The notes under the pieces were generated by a model. It did no database searches, had not been told where the DNA came from, and saw only the letters and a program-made list of their open reading frames with translations. Positions 20,593 through 31,373 of a DNA stretch of 51,763 nucleotides are shown in pieces (position 1 is the stretch's first letter; each line of letters begins with the position of its first letter). Source of the stretch: Entamoeba invadens IP1 (lineage: Eukaryota > Evosea > Mastigamoebida > Endamoebidae); contig NW_004440331.1 of the NCBI RefSeq assembly GCF_000330505.1, positions 11,759 through 63,521 of the forward strand, written 5' to 3'. Both the position numbers and the translations under genes were made by a program.

Positions 20593-22227
20593 ATGAGTTG
20601 TAACCGTTATTTTAGCAAGGTTAAAGGTGATTCATTCTCATGCAGTTCAAAAACAAATACCAAATCTCTTTCAAGTAGAAACAGTATAATGAATTTTGAG
20701 GATTTTTCAGTTGAAATGATATATTATGACAATAACTCACACTCTTCACAACAACCGTCGTCACCAGTGAAATTGTTTTCTCCGAAAAAAAGAGCTCCTT
20801 CCCCATTAAATAGAAAGTCGCCAGAAGAAAGGATGAGAAGGATGTTGTTTAACTTTCCTTCTCCATTGCTGAAGACCTACTGTGAAGTCGTTTGTTATAT
20901 TGTTATTTATTCATTTGTTACAAATAATTTACAATTTGTATTAAAATTAAAAAATATTAATAAAAATAATATATATCTTATTTGAAGTTATTATGTACGA
21001 CTTTTGGTTCGTAAATTTTTTTCGATGTTTTGAACTATTTTTGAACAAATTTGATTGTCATTTCATTTGGAATTGCATTTTGCGTTTTTTATAGAAAACA
21101 TTTGACATTACAACGCCCAGTAAGTTCTTTACAAATATTGTAAAATATTATATTTATTATACTTTAATAGTATATTATAACACTTTATAGTTTCAATATA
21201 TAACACAAATAGTAAACTATTATCAACAACTCAAAACAAGTTTGTAAAACCAGAAGGGTGTAACTATTTCTATGTTAAAACACTTCTCCAATTTTATTCT
21301 TCACGTGGGAAGCTTACTGACCTTTTAATTAATCTGGCTTTTGAAGAGATAGAAAAGACAAATTGCCACAATGCACTCTTTAGAGGAAATACAGTATTCA
21401 CTCGGGTATTTTTTTATTATTTAAACCACTATTGCTCAGACTTTTTAACTCGAACGACTCGTAAAGTTGTCAACGAAATTAATTCAAATGAAAAATACTC
21501 GCGGCTGAATGAACTTTCAAGAGACTCTGATGAATTTAAAAAAGCATTTGAAGACATACTAAAAGTATTTACTAACACTCTGAAAGAAGAAAAGCCACAG
21601 TTTCCTTCGCATCTTCAAGAAATTTTGAGAAGTATTTTTACACAGATAAATGATTACAGAGACAAGAAGCAGGCACTCAGCACAACAACAACTTTATTAT
21701 TCTTAAGATTTTTACTCACTCCATTTTCTGCTGTTCCAAACGTCTTGATTGAGACACAGAAATTGATTACTGAAATAACAAACAAAAGAAAAAGTTGTAC
21801 GTTTATTACTCAATCGACAGACCAAACAACAAATTTTAAAAGATCCATAGAAAGTTACATAGAAGGTGTTCTATTTGGTCCGACCACCTTTGCTTTGTCG
21901 AACAGAGGATTTGATTATTCTGAGCAAGAAAACAGTCTAATTGCTTTGATTAATGTTATCAAACAAGAAATGCGAATCTTTTCAACAAAGTACAAAGGAG
22001 ATTTCGATGAGGTCTTTTCGTTATTAAAAGGGAAGACTGATGTTCTCGCGACATGTTCGATCTCTTACTTCACTGATGAATATACTCGGTGGATGGAAGA
22101 ACGAGAGAAAAAGGCCATAAAAGAAAATGAAGTTCTTCGGAAGAGAATCGACGTCTTAAAAGAGAACATCGACCGTATCAAAACGCGGATCTCAGCCGTT
22201 GAAGTCGTGTCAAATTTTTGTTTTTAA
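20593..22227 (+). CDS. RasGAP-domain protein, three exons
   Basis: Exons 20593-20889, 21095-21119 and 21191-22227 join in frame to 452 residues. Introns are 205 bp (GTTTGT...TATAG) and 71 bp (GTAAGT...TATAG), around a 25-nt micro-exon. The N-terminal ~95 residues are Ser/Pro-rich (SPVKLFSPKKRAPSPL), possibly phosphorylated. The rest is a canonical RasGAP domain. The arginine finger is present in ALFRGNT (Arg codon 21382-21384) and the FLR motif in FLRFLLTPF near 21700. The C-terminus is a short coiled coil (about the last 50 residues). It should stimulate GTP hydrolysis by Ras-like proteins. The large exon is certain to extend well upstream of its first internal methionine, because the finger lies there. 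An alternative splice, 20890-21240 as a single intron, also keeps the frame; I favour the micro-exon model. Confidence 0.75.
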
Positions 22228-22283
22228 TTGATGAGTCCTTACTCTTATTAATAAAATAACTCATTGAAATAACAAATAAATAA

Positions 22284-23711
22284 TTACAACTCGAACAACG
22301 ACCGAATGGAAACTGCGGTGCCTTTCAAACACCCCACAAGCTCTCCAAAATATTGGTCGATAAAGACATGGACGACTCCTTTGTTCGTTTTAACGTCGCA
22401 CGTCAGATTCTTCCAATCAAAGACAAACTTTCTTTTGTTCAGTGTCTCGTTGACTTTGTCCCGGACTCGTCCCTCCCAGATATGACCAAATGCCAAACAC
22501 GCAAAATTGAACATTTCAGTCGTTATTACATGTTTGCCTTTAAACACATTCGAGAAGTCGCCANNNNNNNNNNNNNNNNNNNNNNNNNNNNNNNNNNNNN
22601 NNNNNNNNNNNNNNNNNNNNNNNNNNNNNNNNNNNNNNNNNNNNNNNNNNNNNNNNNNNNNNNCATAAGAAACTCCAGAAGTTCCTTGCCATTAAGTCAT
22701 CAATATCTTCCAAATATCCCAGTGAGAGTGTTTGTAAGATCTTTTTCATATTGGGCCGTTCGTCAATATTACCACTCCACATCTTCTGTAACAACTCGTG
22801 GTAGACTTCGGGGACTAAAGAATTGAGTGTCGGTCTTTCCCCGTGCACAACGGCGTCTGCAAGTTCTTCTGTAGTTGTACAATTTGTGAAGATGAGTCGT
22901 TGTGTGAAAATTTGGTAAATGACGAGTGAAAATGCGTATGTATCACACGTTCGATTGAATTCGTTATATAAAAAAGCTTCTGGGGGAAGGTAATTAGGTG
23001 TTCCATGTATCGTTTCGAAAAATTTGGAGGGAGCACGTGTGAATCCAAAGTCAGAGAGTTTTACTTTGAAGTCGTGCGATATCTGTATGTCACCATCTGT
23101 TACATCAATATGAAATACGATACATATGAAGTGTTATAAAAAAGTAATTCCCATTAACTATAATAAACTAATAATATAATTATAATTATAATAAAACAAA
23201 CTAATATGTTTTCTGGTTTTAAATCGCCATGAATAAGTCGAAGTGATTGTAAGTATTGTACAGCCTTCCCTATATCCATACATAACGTCACTTTAATCGA
23301 AGTTGTTAATGTTGTTCTTAAAGGGACCGGGCAGTGTTGTTGATCGAATAAGAGACTATCCAAATTAGACTCGACATATTCCATGTTAATAATAAGTCCC
23401 TTCTCCGTCTTCTCCGCACTATAGAACCGTACGATGTTTGGGTGCTTCAGTATTTGAAGGTATTGAACTTCATTTTTCACACAGTCGGGTACTTTGGATA
23501 ATACCTTTGAAGCGACTAAAACACCATTTGACTCAGCTTTATAGACTCGACTAAAGGCACCATGACCTATTTCTTCGATGATTCGAAGATCTTTAAAGAC
23601 AGACCCTTTGATGTTCTCGCCTTGGACTAAAACCATATGTTTTGACAGTTCAAAAGTGTTCATCCACCAAATATAAATCTCATCAGTTTGGAAAGTGAGT
23701 GAATGACACAT
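22284..23711 (-). CDS. Protein kinase, interrupted by an assembly gap
   Basis: Exon 1 is 23202-23711. A 119-bp intron (23083-23201, GTTTGT...ACAG) is followed by exon 2 from 23082 down to the gap at 22663. Motifs: glycine loop GHGAFSRVYKAE, VAIK-equivalent VASK, catalytic HGDLKPEN (Gly in place of Arg of HRD), then ISHDFKVKLSDFG across the splice, and GTPNYLPPEAF. The kinase domain ends near LQTLS, before the gap. Beyond the gap an open frame (22563-22284) encodes about 93 residues with no family I recognise (ends AVSIRSLFEL). I place it in the same gene because strand and orientation fit, but it could belong to another. HGD is typical of some non-RD kinases that do not need activation-loop phosphorylation. 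Confidence 0.75.
22564..22663. other. Assembly gap (100 N)
   Basis: Exactly 100 N, the usual placeholder for a gap of unknown size. It falls inside the kinase gene, so neither the length nor the continuity of that protein is known. Confidence 0.95.
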
Positions 23712-24669
23712 CTCTCGGCATTTATTTCGTTTTTATACACATATAATCGTTCTAAGAATTCATAGTTAATTATGGTTTTATTTTATTATATTTTATTATT
23801 ACTTTAATTGTTTTAATAACAATTCAGAGAAATGACTGCGTGGACGCATAATGGATTAAACAGTCTTGATGATAAGATGTAAACTCATAGCTTTTTTTGT
23901 GAAAACAATTGGTCACTTTTCCCGATTTTTATACAAATAAAACAAGTGTTTGTATTTGTATTTATAAAGTGGTGAAGTGTTCGTTTCCCGTTTTTTTGAA
24001 ACTATTTTATATAGTATTTTTTATATGAATTTTACTAGACTAAATAATCTAAATTTGTAAGAGGAGCAATGTTAAAAAATATCAGAAAGCTAAAAATAAA
24101 AAGCGTTTCATTGGGTAAAAATTGTCCAAGAAAAGTCTTTTTTGAAGTTTGAGTCGGTACATTTCGAGGTAAAATAAATGCCAAATTGGAGGAATTAAAG
24201 AAAAAGGGATGAGAAATGGTCGACAAAGAAGATATTAAATTATTATTAATAGAATTCCCCCTAATGGTATTACGTGTAAACATCTTATTTCGGGTTCTAA
24301 CAAAATCTTCGACTTTTGAGTCATTTTTTGCTTTAAAAACCATTTCATTGTGTTTATTTTCTTTTCAAAAAAAATCAGAATTGTTGTTCTTTGTTTTTTT
24401 ACACATTTTTAAAATATGATTTTAAAATATTAATTTTTAAATAGTAATAAAATAGTTCACTTAATTAGTCTTTGATAATAAAAAAAATAAAACATTTATT
24501 GTTTTAATTATTTTAATTGTTTTAATAATAAAAAAACACTCAACACCCACAAAAACATTTAATCCACAACTTGAAAATGTTATACAATATGATCAATAAC
24601 ATTTTTTAATTAATTTTGTTTTTACATTACTTTTTTTTAATAACAAAACTAATAAATAATTTATAATTA
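23712..24669. other. Intergenic DNA between divergent genes
   Basis: AT-rich; contains the promoters of the kinase and of the golgin gene. The open frames here are short, low in complexity and on opposite strands, and I do not support any as a gene. Confidence 0.5.
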
Positions 24670-25845
24670 ATGAGTGATGGGGAATTATGTAATGAGCTGA
24701 AAAAGCAACAAGATGAGGTCAAGCGATTAAAACTTTTAATATTAAAACAAGAAGATTCTCAGACTGAGATAGTGAGTTCATATGAGGAACAGATTGAAAA
24801 ACTCAAATCTGACATTTCTTTAATTCCAAAGCAAACCGAGCAAATTAAGACTTTAACTCTTCAAGTCGCACAACTTCAAGAAACCATTTCTAAACAAACG
24901 ACCGACATCCAGAACAAGCAACGAATCATTCAAACACTGAGTGGGATTGGTCGAAAGATGAAAGAAGAACAAGACACAATTTTCAAAGAAAAAATGGATG
25001 TCCTCAATGAGGAATTGGTAGCTTCTCAGAAAGCGACCGTTGACGCTCAAAATGTCAACAAAGCACTCAACAAACAAATCGATGAGTTCAAAAAGACTGT
25101 TTTGGAGTTAGAGGAACTGAAGACGACAAACGCACAGAGGAATGAGACGATCACTAAACTCTATGAAGAGAATGAAACACTGAAAAAGGCGGTGGAACAC
25201 TTCACACAAGACATGCAGAGCAGAATTATGAATGAGTCGTTCTATGTCGATAAAAGAATAGTTAATAAACTACTTATTAGTTATATCACTAAACCACACC
25301 AAAGAACGGAAATAGTCGAGTTGATGTCGAAAATCATGGATTTCACTCAAGAAGAAAAACAGGTCGTTTGTTCTGTTCGACGTTTTTATAATGCTTTTTT
25401 GAGGGAGTTTCAATTTTCAAAAATAGTTCGCGGTGAAGGCAGAGTTATAAGGCACTTTACACAGAAGCATTTTTTGAAACCGAACTCTTTCCAAATTTTG
25501 ATTTTTTGTCAGTCTACGTATTTATTATAACATTTTTACTATTAAGAAACTAATAACAAAAAGCTTGGAGTCGCAAAAGAAACAGAGAGCAAAGGTATCT
25601 TCTCGTACTTCTTTGGTAAAACAGATGAATACGAACAAGCACCAAAATATGATATCAAAGATAAAACCTTTGGCGATCTTTGGGTCGAATTTTTGTTGAG
25701 AGAGTCCGGATCACTCGACTCAGGAACTTCACACCAAGTCGAACAAAGTCAACAACAAGACCTTAAAGATATTAAAGAAATGAAAGAAGTCAAAGAAATC
25801 ACAGAAGAACAAGAGCCCAAAGACTCACAACCTATTCCTCAATGA
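24670..25845 (+). CDS. GRIP-domain golgin
   Basis: Two exons, 24670-25365 and 25564-25845, join in frame to 325 residues. Residues about 1-180 are coiled coil (heptads rich in Lys, Glu, Gln, Leu). A GRIP domain follows (NESFYVDKRIVNKLLISYI...DFTQEEKQV). GRIP domains bind Arl1-GTP and tether vesicles at the trans-Golgi. The 198-bp intron (GTTTGT...AAAAAG) cuts just after EEKQV and exon 2 continues LGVAKETES. Exon 2 gives a Gln/Glu/Lys-rich tail ending QPIPQ. Reading through the intron would give a false C-terminus. The invariant tyrosine is likely the one in ESFYVDKR or YITK; I cannot decide which from sequence alone. Short for a golgin (most are over 700 residues). Confidence 0.85.
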
Positions 25846-26204
25846 AATAAGTCTCAAAGAAAGATTTAATTCAAAAAATTTCAACATTTTGTTATTATGA
25901 TGTTTGTTTTGTAATAAAACTCATTTCAACATGAAGTATTAGATGTATACTATAATTATTAATGATAAGTTATATAATTCTCAAATCTAATAATTATAAT
26001 ATTTATATTATTAAAAATCAACTAAAAAGTATTTAATAATATTAATTAATTAATTAATAATTATTACTACATAACTAATTATAGACACAAAGTTATATTT
26101 TATTAATTATTTTTATAATTAATATAATAAAATTATAATATAATTAGTCTTATTGTTTTTGAAGAAATGTTTTCAAACACATCGAAAGAAGAACTATAAA
26201 ACCA
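25846..26204. other. Intergenic DNA
   Basis: AT-rich. A GAACT motif at about 26190, just before the copine start, resembles the Entamoeba GAAC promoter element, but it lies closer to the start codon than usual. Confidence 0.4.
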
Positions 26205-27163
26205 ATGGGAAACGACATTAGTGGTGTGAATTCTGGGACCGAGATAACTTGCCCCTACAAAACACTGGAGGAGCTTCAAGAAGTCTTAAAAAAAGAGGGA
26301 CTTAAAGATTCCAATTTAATAGTTGGAATTGACATGACTGGGTCGAACATCTCCACAGGCAAACAAACGTACAAAAACAATCTCCACTTTTTCGACGGCG
26401 AACACGAAAACCCATATATGCGAGTGATGGATATTATGGCTCGTGCATTGAAGCCATTTGATGAGGATGGATTGATCCCTGTTTTTGGGTTTGGTGCGAA
26501 GAAAGAAGGAGCCAACGAACTCTTTTTCGACTTGAATCCTGAAGGGAAGATGTTTGTTGGCATTGAGAAGGCGATTGAACAGTACAAAATCACAATTCCA
26601 ACATTGACGTTTTCCGGTCCGACTACCTTTGTTCCCCTCATCGAACACGCTACACAAATAGTCCAACAGAACGACCAAGCGTTCCACGTCCTAATTATAA
26701 TAACAGATGGACAATTGAGTGACGTCGACGAGAACATCGTTGCCATTGAAGAAGCCTCAAACAACAGTTTGTCGATTGTTTGCGTCGGTGTGGGAGATGG
26801 TCCCTTTGGGGTGATGTACAACCTTCAAAAAGTTTGTCTTCCTTCGTTTGCATCGTTTTCTTTTATCACCCCTCAAAAATGGAAGGTACAGTATCGACCA
26901 TTCTTGTGACTCTTATAGTCGTGGTAATGGAGAATAATAATATAATGATTGCTGGTAATGATCTTTAGGTGGTACGAAACTCGAAGTTTAATAACTTCAC
27001 ATTCATCGATTTCAACAGTTTCACTAATAAGGAAGGAGACGACGTCGATGTCTCTTTCGCGTTTGCAGCGATGAGAAGAATCCCACAACAATATATCGAG
27101 ACAGAACGACTGTTCAGAAGGCCTTCTGCTGAGGACCAAGAACCTGAGAAATCTGATCACTAA
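26205..27163 (+). CDS. Copine-like vWA-domain protein, probably N-myristoylated
   Basis: Exons 26205-26831 and 26969-27163 (intron 137 bp, GTTTGT...TTTAG) give 273 residues. The protein begins MGNDISG, an N-myristoylation signal. A copine-type von Willebrand A domain follows, with a MIDAS metal site (DMTGSN, SGPTTF, ITDGQLSD). The second exon supplies the end of the domain (FNNFTFIDF...VDVSFAFAAM). There are no C2 domains, unlike animal copines. This resembles the RGLG/copine-like proteins of plants and amoebae, which bind membrane through a lipid anchor; a RING finger is not present here. The likely role is a Ca/Mg-dependent membrane adaptor. Confident on the domain, less on function. Confidence 0.85.
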
Positions 27164-27376
27164 TTTTCTTGTTCTTTTTGTTCAATTTTTGCATTGCGGT
27201 GCGTATTCGTATCACTGTAGAAATCGTTTCAGAATGATTTCAAGTCGATGACGGTTGACTTGTTTTGCAACGCATTTCTTATTTTGTCGAAATGAATGCA
27301 ATACGAAGAAGAGAAGAGGGAATCAAGACATCCGATGATATAACCTTGTGGGAAAAGCAACGTTGGAACAATGCAA

Positions 27377-28228
27377 TTACATATCTTGACGATCATTATT
27401 GAAATATTGTTGTTGATTGTATGGAACATAATACGCTGGTGTATACGAATAACAGTACATCGGCGCCACATTGAGTTGTTGCTGTATGTAAGGAACGTTG
27501 ACGGGTTGTTGGACGATCTGTGGCTGAACCAACGTTGGTTGGAAGTAGACTGGAGTTGGTTGTATATATGTCGGTGGCTGGACGTACTGAGAAGCCAGTG
27601 GATCGTCGTACGCAGCAAGCAGTTCTGCGTTGAACACGACTTTCGAGGTCGACGTTGATTCATCTGCCATTAAGTTTTCGATGAACTCGCCGATGTTAAA
27701 TAAATCGTCCTTCGTGTAAATCATGTTCTCCTTAGTAATACTCACCACTCGAACAAGTCGCTCTGTCACACTCGCTTTCTTCGTCTTTTTCTCCATGAAG
27801 AGAAAGCCCAAATGAGTGAGGAAGTACAAGACCCCATTACTCATTTGAGCCTCTCGATTCCGTTTGATTTGTTTTGGGGAGGTTGCTGGAAGTGTTATTG
27901 GCTCGTATCCTAAACTTCTCAAGAGAACATCACTCATCGGTCGAATGTCATCTTGAGTGAAGATCTGCCCGTCGTCGGATGTTATCGTCTCGGGTATTAA
28001 CATTTTGTTGGTGTTCGTGGTGCGCTTTGTTTTAATTACCGTCACTGAATACCCTTCCCCCGCAAGCAAATAGATCATCGCGTTTAAGACAAGTCCCTCC
28101 TCATTTCTGGAATCGCGTTTGCGTTGTTTAATCACTTCTTCTGTCGCGGAAGAAGAGGACGCCGACATCGTGGAGTGACTTGGCTTCATTCGAGATATGA
28201 AAAGGCAGATTGAATTCTGATTCATCAT
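27377..28228 (-). CDS. Unknown protein with two related ~65-residue repeats and a Q/P/Y-rich tail
   Basis: The 283-residue protein has no family I recognise. Residues ~42-108 (VLNAMIYLLAGEGYSVTV... QIFTQDDI) and ~130-190 (SNGVLYFLTHLGFLFMEKK... MIYTKDDLF) align with each other: hydrophobic helix, G-Y/F turn, basic stretch, then I-Y/F-T-x-DD and a closing helix. The same unit occurs twice in the protein at 43555-44562. The C-terminal ~85 residues are rich in Gln, Pro, Tyr and Val (YVQPPTYIQPTPVYF), like a disordered interaction or phase-separating tail. Several ATGs are close together (residues 1, 2, 14); the start is uncertain. It converges with the copine gene, 213 bp away. Confidence 0.75.
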   Translation of the reverse strand: MMNQNSICLFISRMKPSHSTMSASSSSATEEVIKQRKRDSRNEEGLVLNAMIYLLAGEGYSVTVIKTKRTTNTNKMLIPETITSDDGQIFTQDDIRPMSDVLLRSLGYEPITLPATSPKQIKRNREAQMSNGVLYFLTHLGFLFMEKKTKKASVTERLVRVVSITKENMIYTKDDLFNIGEFIENLMADESTSTSKVVFNAELLAAYDDPLASQYVQPPTYIQPTPVYFQPTLVQPQIVQQPVNVPYIQQQLNVAPMYCYSYTPAYYVPYNQQQYFNNDRQDM

Positions 28229-29008
28229 TGTATTATAGTATTTTTATTATTCATTTATTAATATAATATTCAAACAATCTTGCAACAATCTGATTTACAT
28301 TCTCTTGTTTCTAATACCATATCTTTTATGTGTTCTCTTTGTTATGTGTTTCTTTGTTATTTCTTTTACCAATTCTATATAAATGGCTAAATAAAAGAAT
28401 AACAGTCGTTTGATTTAGAATTTATATAGTTTATTACATAATTCGATTAAACTATAACACTATAGTAAAAACTAAATATAACTAATACTTTTCTTCATTC
28501 AAATTTTATATAAATACAATTTTGTATAAGAAAATTTGTTTTATAACAGTGTTCATTTTGTTTAATAAATAAATTTATTATTATAACTCAAAAAGTGTTG
28601 TTAAATATCAACATTTTTAATAACATTTTAATATTATTAAAAAAAAATTGATTTTTTTTATATTTTATAAAAATGATGTAAATTTTACATTGATATCATT
28701 AATTAAATTAGCGAGCATTAATTAATCATATACAAATTATAAATTAACAATATTTCAATGTAAAATTTATGTTATATAACTCGTTAAATAAATGAAGTGA
28801 AAATACTTTATATATGTTAATTAAAAACAATTGTTATAAATAAATTAAATAATAATAAAAACATAAGTATAGTCTTTTGTTATAACTAATAATAAATAAT
28901 ATTAATCACATGTTTAAATTATTATTTTTAATTTATTTTCAAATTCAAAATACGACACAAAAATTATATTTTACACAATTTAAATTTCAAGTAAATATAA
29001 TAATAATA
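28229..29008. other. Intergenic DNA, left of the MITE
   Basis: AT-rich with no gene seen. Probably holds the promoter of the two-repeat gene. Confidence 0.5.
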
Positions 29009-29157
29009 CAGTAAAACCTCCCAAGAGCGGTACCTCTGAAGAGCGGGTTCTCTCAAGAGCGGGCATTTTTTAGACTAAAACTAAAAATAGAGTTCTCTAT
29101 CGAGTGGTAATTAAGGTTTGATTGGCTAAAAATGCCCGCTCTTGGGAGGTTTTACTG
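29009..29157. mobile_element. MITE with Tc1/mariner (pogo/Tigger)-type ends
   Basis: The 149-bp element starts CAGTAAAACCTCCCAAGAGC and ends with its inverted copy; TA lies on both sides (29007-29008 and 29158-29159), as expected from a TA target duplication. The motif AAGAGCGG occurs three times at the left end. The CAGTAAAACCTC end resembles pogo/Tigger-type transposons. It has no coding capacity. Confidence 0.85.
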
Positions 29158-29671
29158 TATTTTTGTTCAAATTATTATTATTTGTAACAACACCTGTTCA
29201 TTTCAAAACACGCATTTGTATTTGGTTTTAGTATATTATTGATCATCCTAATAATCCCAAATATTACTTATAAACAATGGCAATTTAACCACTTGTATAA
29301 TTACACAGGAAATGATTTCTTATTTCTATCACTCCATTGATTACTGATTACCAAATTACAACAAATGCTTTGTAAACAACTTTTCAAAAGACCAAATTTC
29401 TAATTATCAAAAACAATAAACTTTTACAAAGATCATTATAGTATAAAAAACTATATTAACTAGTACATATTAATAATTCAAACAGAATTGTAGTAATGTG
29501 TACCCAATTTTAATTCCCACTTAAAAACGTCTGTTATACTTAATAATGCACGTTTTTATGACACAATTAATAATTAAAAAAGGGTAGAAGACTCTTTAAA
29601 TATATAAATTAAAAAGTGTGTCATTCAACACATATAAACTATCTATCTAGATATTTCATACGTTCAATAGT
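29158..29671. other. Intergenic DNA, right of the MITE
   Basis: AT-rich; contains the upstream region of the SH2-kinase. Nothing else seen. Confidence 0.5.
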
Positions 29672-31252
29672 ATGTCACATGATTTTGGGAAGTATCTTTA
29701 CCTTGAAAAGAAGTCACAAGAGTTTGAGGAATTTGTCAAGAGTTCATTATTTATAAGTACAAGCGATTTTACACTAGATAAAGAAAAGGACTATCTTGGT
29801 GCTGGAGAGTTTGGAAAAGTTTATAAAATTCAAATGAAAGGGACGTCATTTGCTTTGAAGATTAATAAAAATCCGGTGTGTAAAGAATATGCCCCAGGGA
29901 CTGTTTCCGAGTTAGAAACGTTACGTGGGTCGCACAACAACAACGTTGTTTTATTTGTTGGTCTAACTTTTATAGACGAAAGACTGGGGATTATAACTGA
30001 GTACGTGGACTCCGACTTAGAGACTTTCATTCACAAAAGAAGCTCCCCGCGATTTGTTAAAGTGTTTGGACAATTAAACATCAACTTAGACTTAAAAATA
30101 CGGATAATGGAACAATGTTGTTTAGGGGTCCAGTGGCTTCACAATGCCTTTGGTATCATCCACCGAGACATCAAGCCTGCCAACTTTTTGATGAACACGT
30201 CCTTTGAAGTTAAAATCTGTGATTTTGGTCTTGCGGTGAATAGAAAGATTGCCAACAAGCAAAAGAAAGGGACTTTGTTGTACATGTCTCCCGAAGTCTT
30301 AAAAGATGAAGAAGATTATGGGAAGCCAGCTGATGTCTACAGTCTTGCAATAACACTGTGGGAACTTTTATATGAAAAAGTGCCATTCTGTGAATATGAA
30401 AAGAAGTGTGAAAAGGACACGAGTATATTTGAGGCTTTAGTAATAGACAACGTACGACCAATTCTTCCTCACATCTTTTTAGAAGAGTATAAAGGCAAAA
30501 AAGCCTTTGAACAGATGTGCCAAAAGATAGCAGAGAATTACAAGGAAAAGATGAATGAAATACCAAAGTACTTGGAAGAGATATTAAAAAAGGCTTGGAA
30601 GGACAAACCAACAAGTCGGAGTGATATCAATAAATTAGTTGAAGACGTCTCTGTGGCTAAACTCTCTAATGTTTTGAACTCACAAAGCGCATCGGAGTGG
30701 TGGTCTAAGCACTTTGGGACGGACAAGACTCGGACTGACAATTTTGTCACATCCAAAGTGTTTTCTGAAGCATTAGCAAAAACATTCAAGTATGACACTT
30801 ACGATCAAAAAGCGACCGAAACCGCGTTTTCACCAAGTGGCAGTGTCGACATCCTTCGCTTCAAATTTCTGATTTCGATCTTTGGGAAGTTCTATTTGAA
30901 CAAGAATCAGTTCCTCAAAATGTTAGATATCATCCAAGCCAAATGGTACAATCCAGCTTTAAACAAAGCAACTGCTGCTGGTCAAATGGAAGGGAGAGTC
31001 GATGGGACTTTTTTAATTCGAGAGTCCACCACAGACCCCTCTTCTCCACTTACTCTCTTAAAAATGGTGAAAGGGAAGGTGTCTTTAGTCCGAATTGAAT
31101 GTACAAAGAAAGGAGAGTCTATTCTCTACACAATACTCACAAAAACAGAGAAAGAGTCTTCCGAGTATCTATGTGATTTGATCGACAAATTAGTCACTCT
31201 TAAAGTGATAACACAACCGTGTCCAAAAGAATATAAAGAATCAATTTATTAA
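29672..31252 (+). CDS. SH2-domain protein kinase (Dictyostelium SHK type)
   Basis: The 526-residue protein carries a tyrosine-kinase-like kinase domain at residues ~35-320 (GAGEFGKVY, ALK, HRDIKPANF, DFGLAVNRK, GTLLYMSPEVL). A variable linker follows, then an SH2 domain at ~423-513 with the phosphotyrosine-binding arginine kept in GTFLIREST. The order kinase then SH2 is that of the Dictyostelium SHK kinases and is the reverse of animal Src-type proteins. HRDIKPAN suggests Ser/Thr or dual specificity. It may couple phosphotyrosine signals to downstream kinases. All catalytic residues are present. It converges with the next gene, 121 bp away. Confidence 0.9.
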   Translation: MSHDFGKYLYLEKKSQEFEEFVKSSLFISTSDFTLDKEKDYLGAGEFGKVYKIQMKGTSFALKINKNPVCKEYAPGTVSELETLRGSHNNNVVLFVGLTFIDERLGIITEYVDSDLETFIHKRSSPRFVKVFGQLNINLDLKIRIMEQCCLGVQWLHNAFGIIHRDIKPANFLMNTSFEVKICDFGLAVNRKIANKQKKGTLLYMSPEVLKDEEDYGKPADVYSLAITLWELLYEKVPFCEYEKKCEKDTSIFEALVIDNVRPILPHIFLEEYKGKKAFEQMCQKIAENYKEKMNEIPKYLEEILKKAWKDKPTSRSDINKLVEDVSVAKLSNVLNSQSASEWWSKHFGTDKTRTDNFVTSKVFSEALAKTFKYDTYDQKATETAFSPSGSVDILRFKFLISIFGKFYLNKNQFLKMLDIIQAKWYNPALNKATAAGQMEGRVDGTFLIRESTTDPSSPLTLLKMVKGKVSLVRIECTKKGESILYTILTKTEKESSEYLCDLIDKLVTLKVITQPCPKEYKESIY

Positions 31253-31373
31253 TATCTTTCATTTAATAAATTAAGCACTTTGTAAGACTCTTTTAAACCC
31301 TAAATGTCATCCACAAACGATAAGAACAGTAATCATAACGTTGTAAATACTTCGTGTGAACGGTGTTCGACTC

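Noticed and set aside
24035..24343. Open frames upstream of the golgin gene on both strands
   Set aside because: Low-complexity Ser/Phe/Asn content typical of AT-rich DNA, overlap on both strands, and no family signal.
27371..27658. Plus-strand frame opposite the two-repeat gene
   Set aside because: It mirrors the Q/P/Y-rich tail of the minus-strand gene; the coding sense is clearly on the minus strand.
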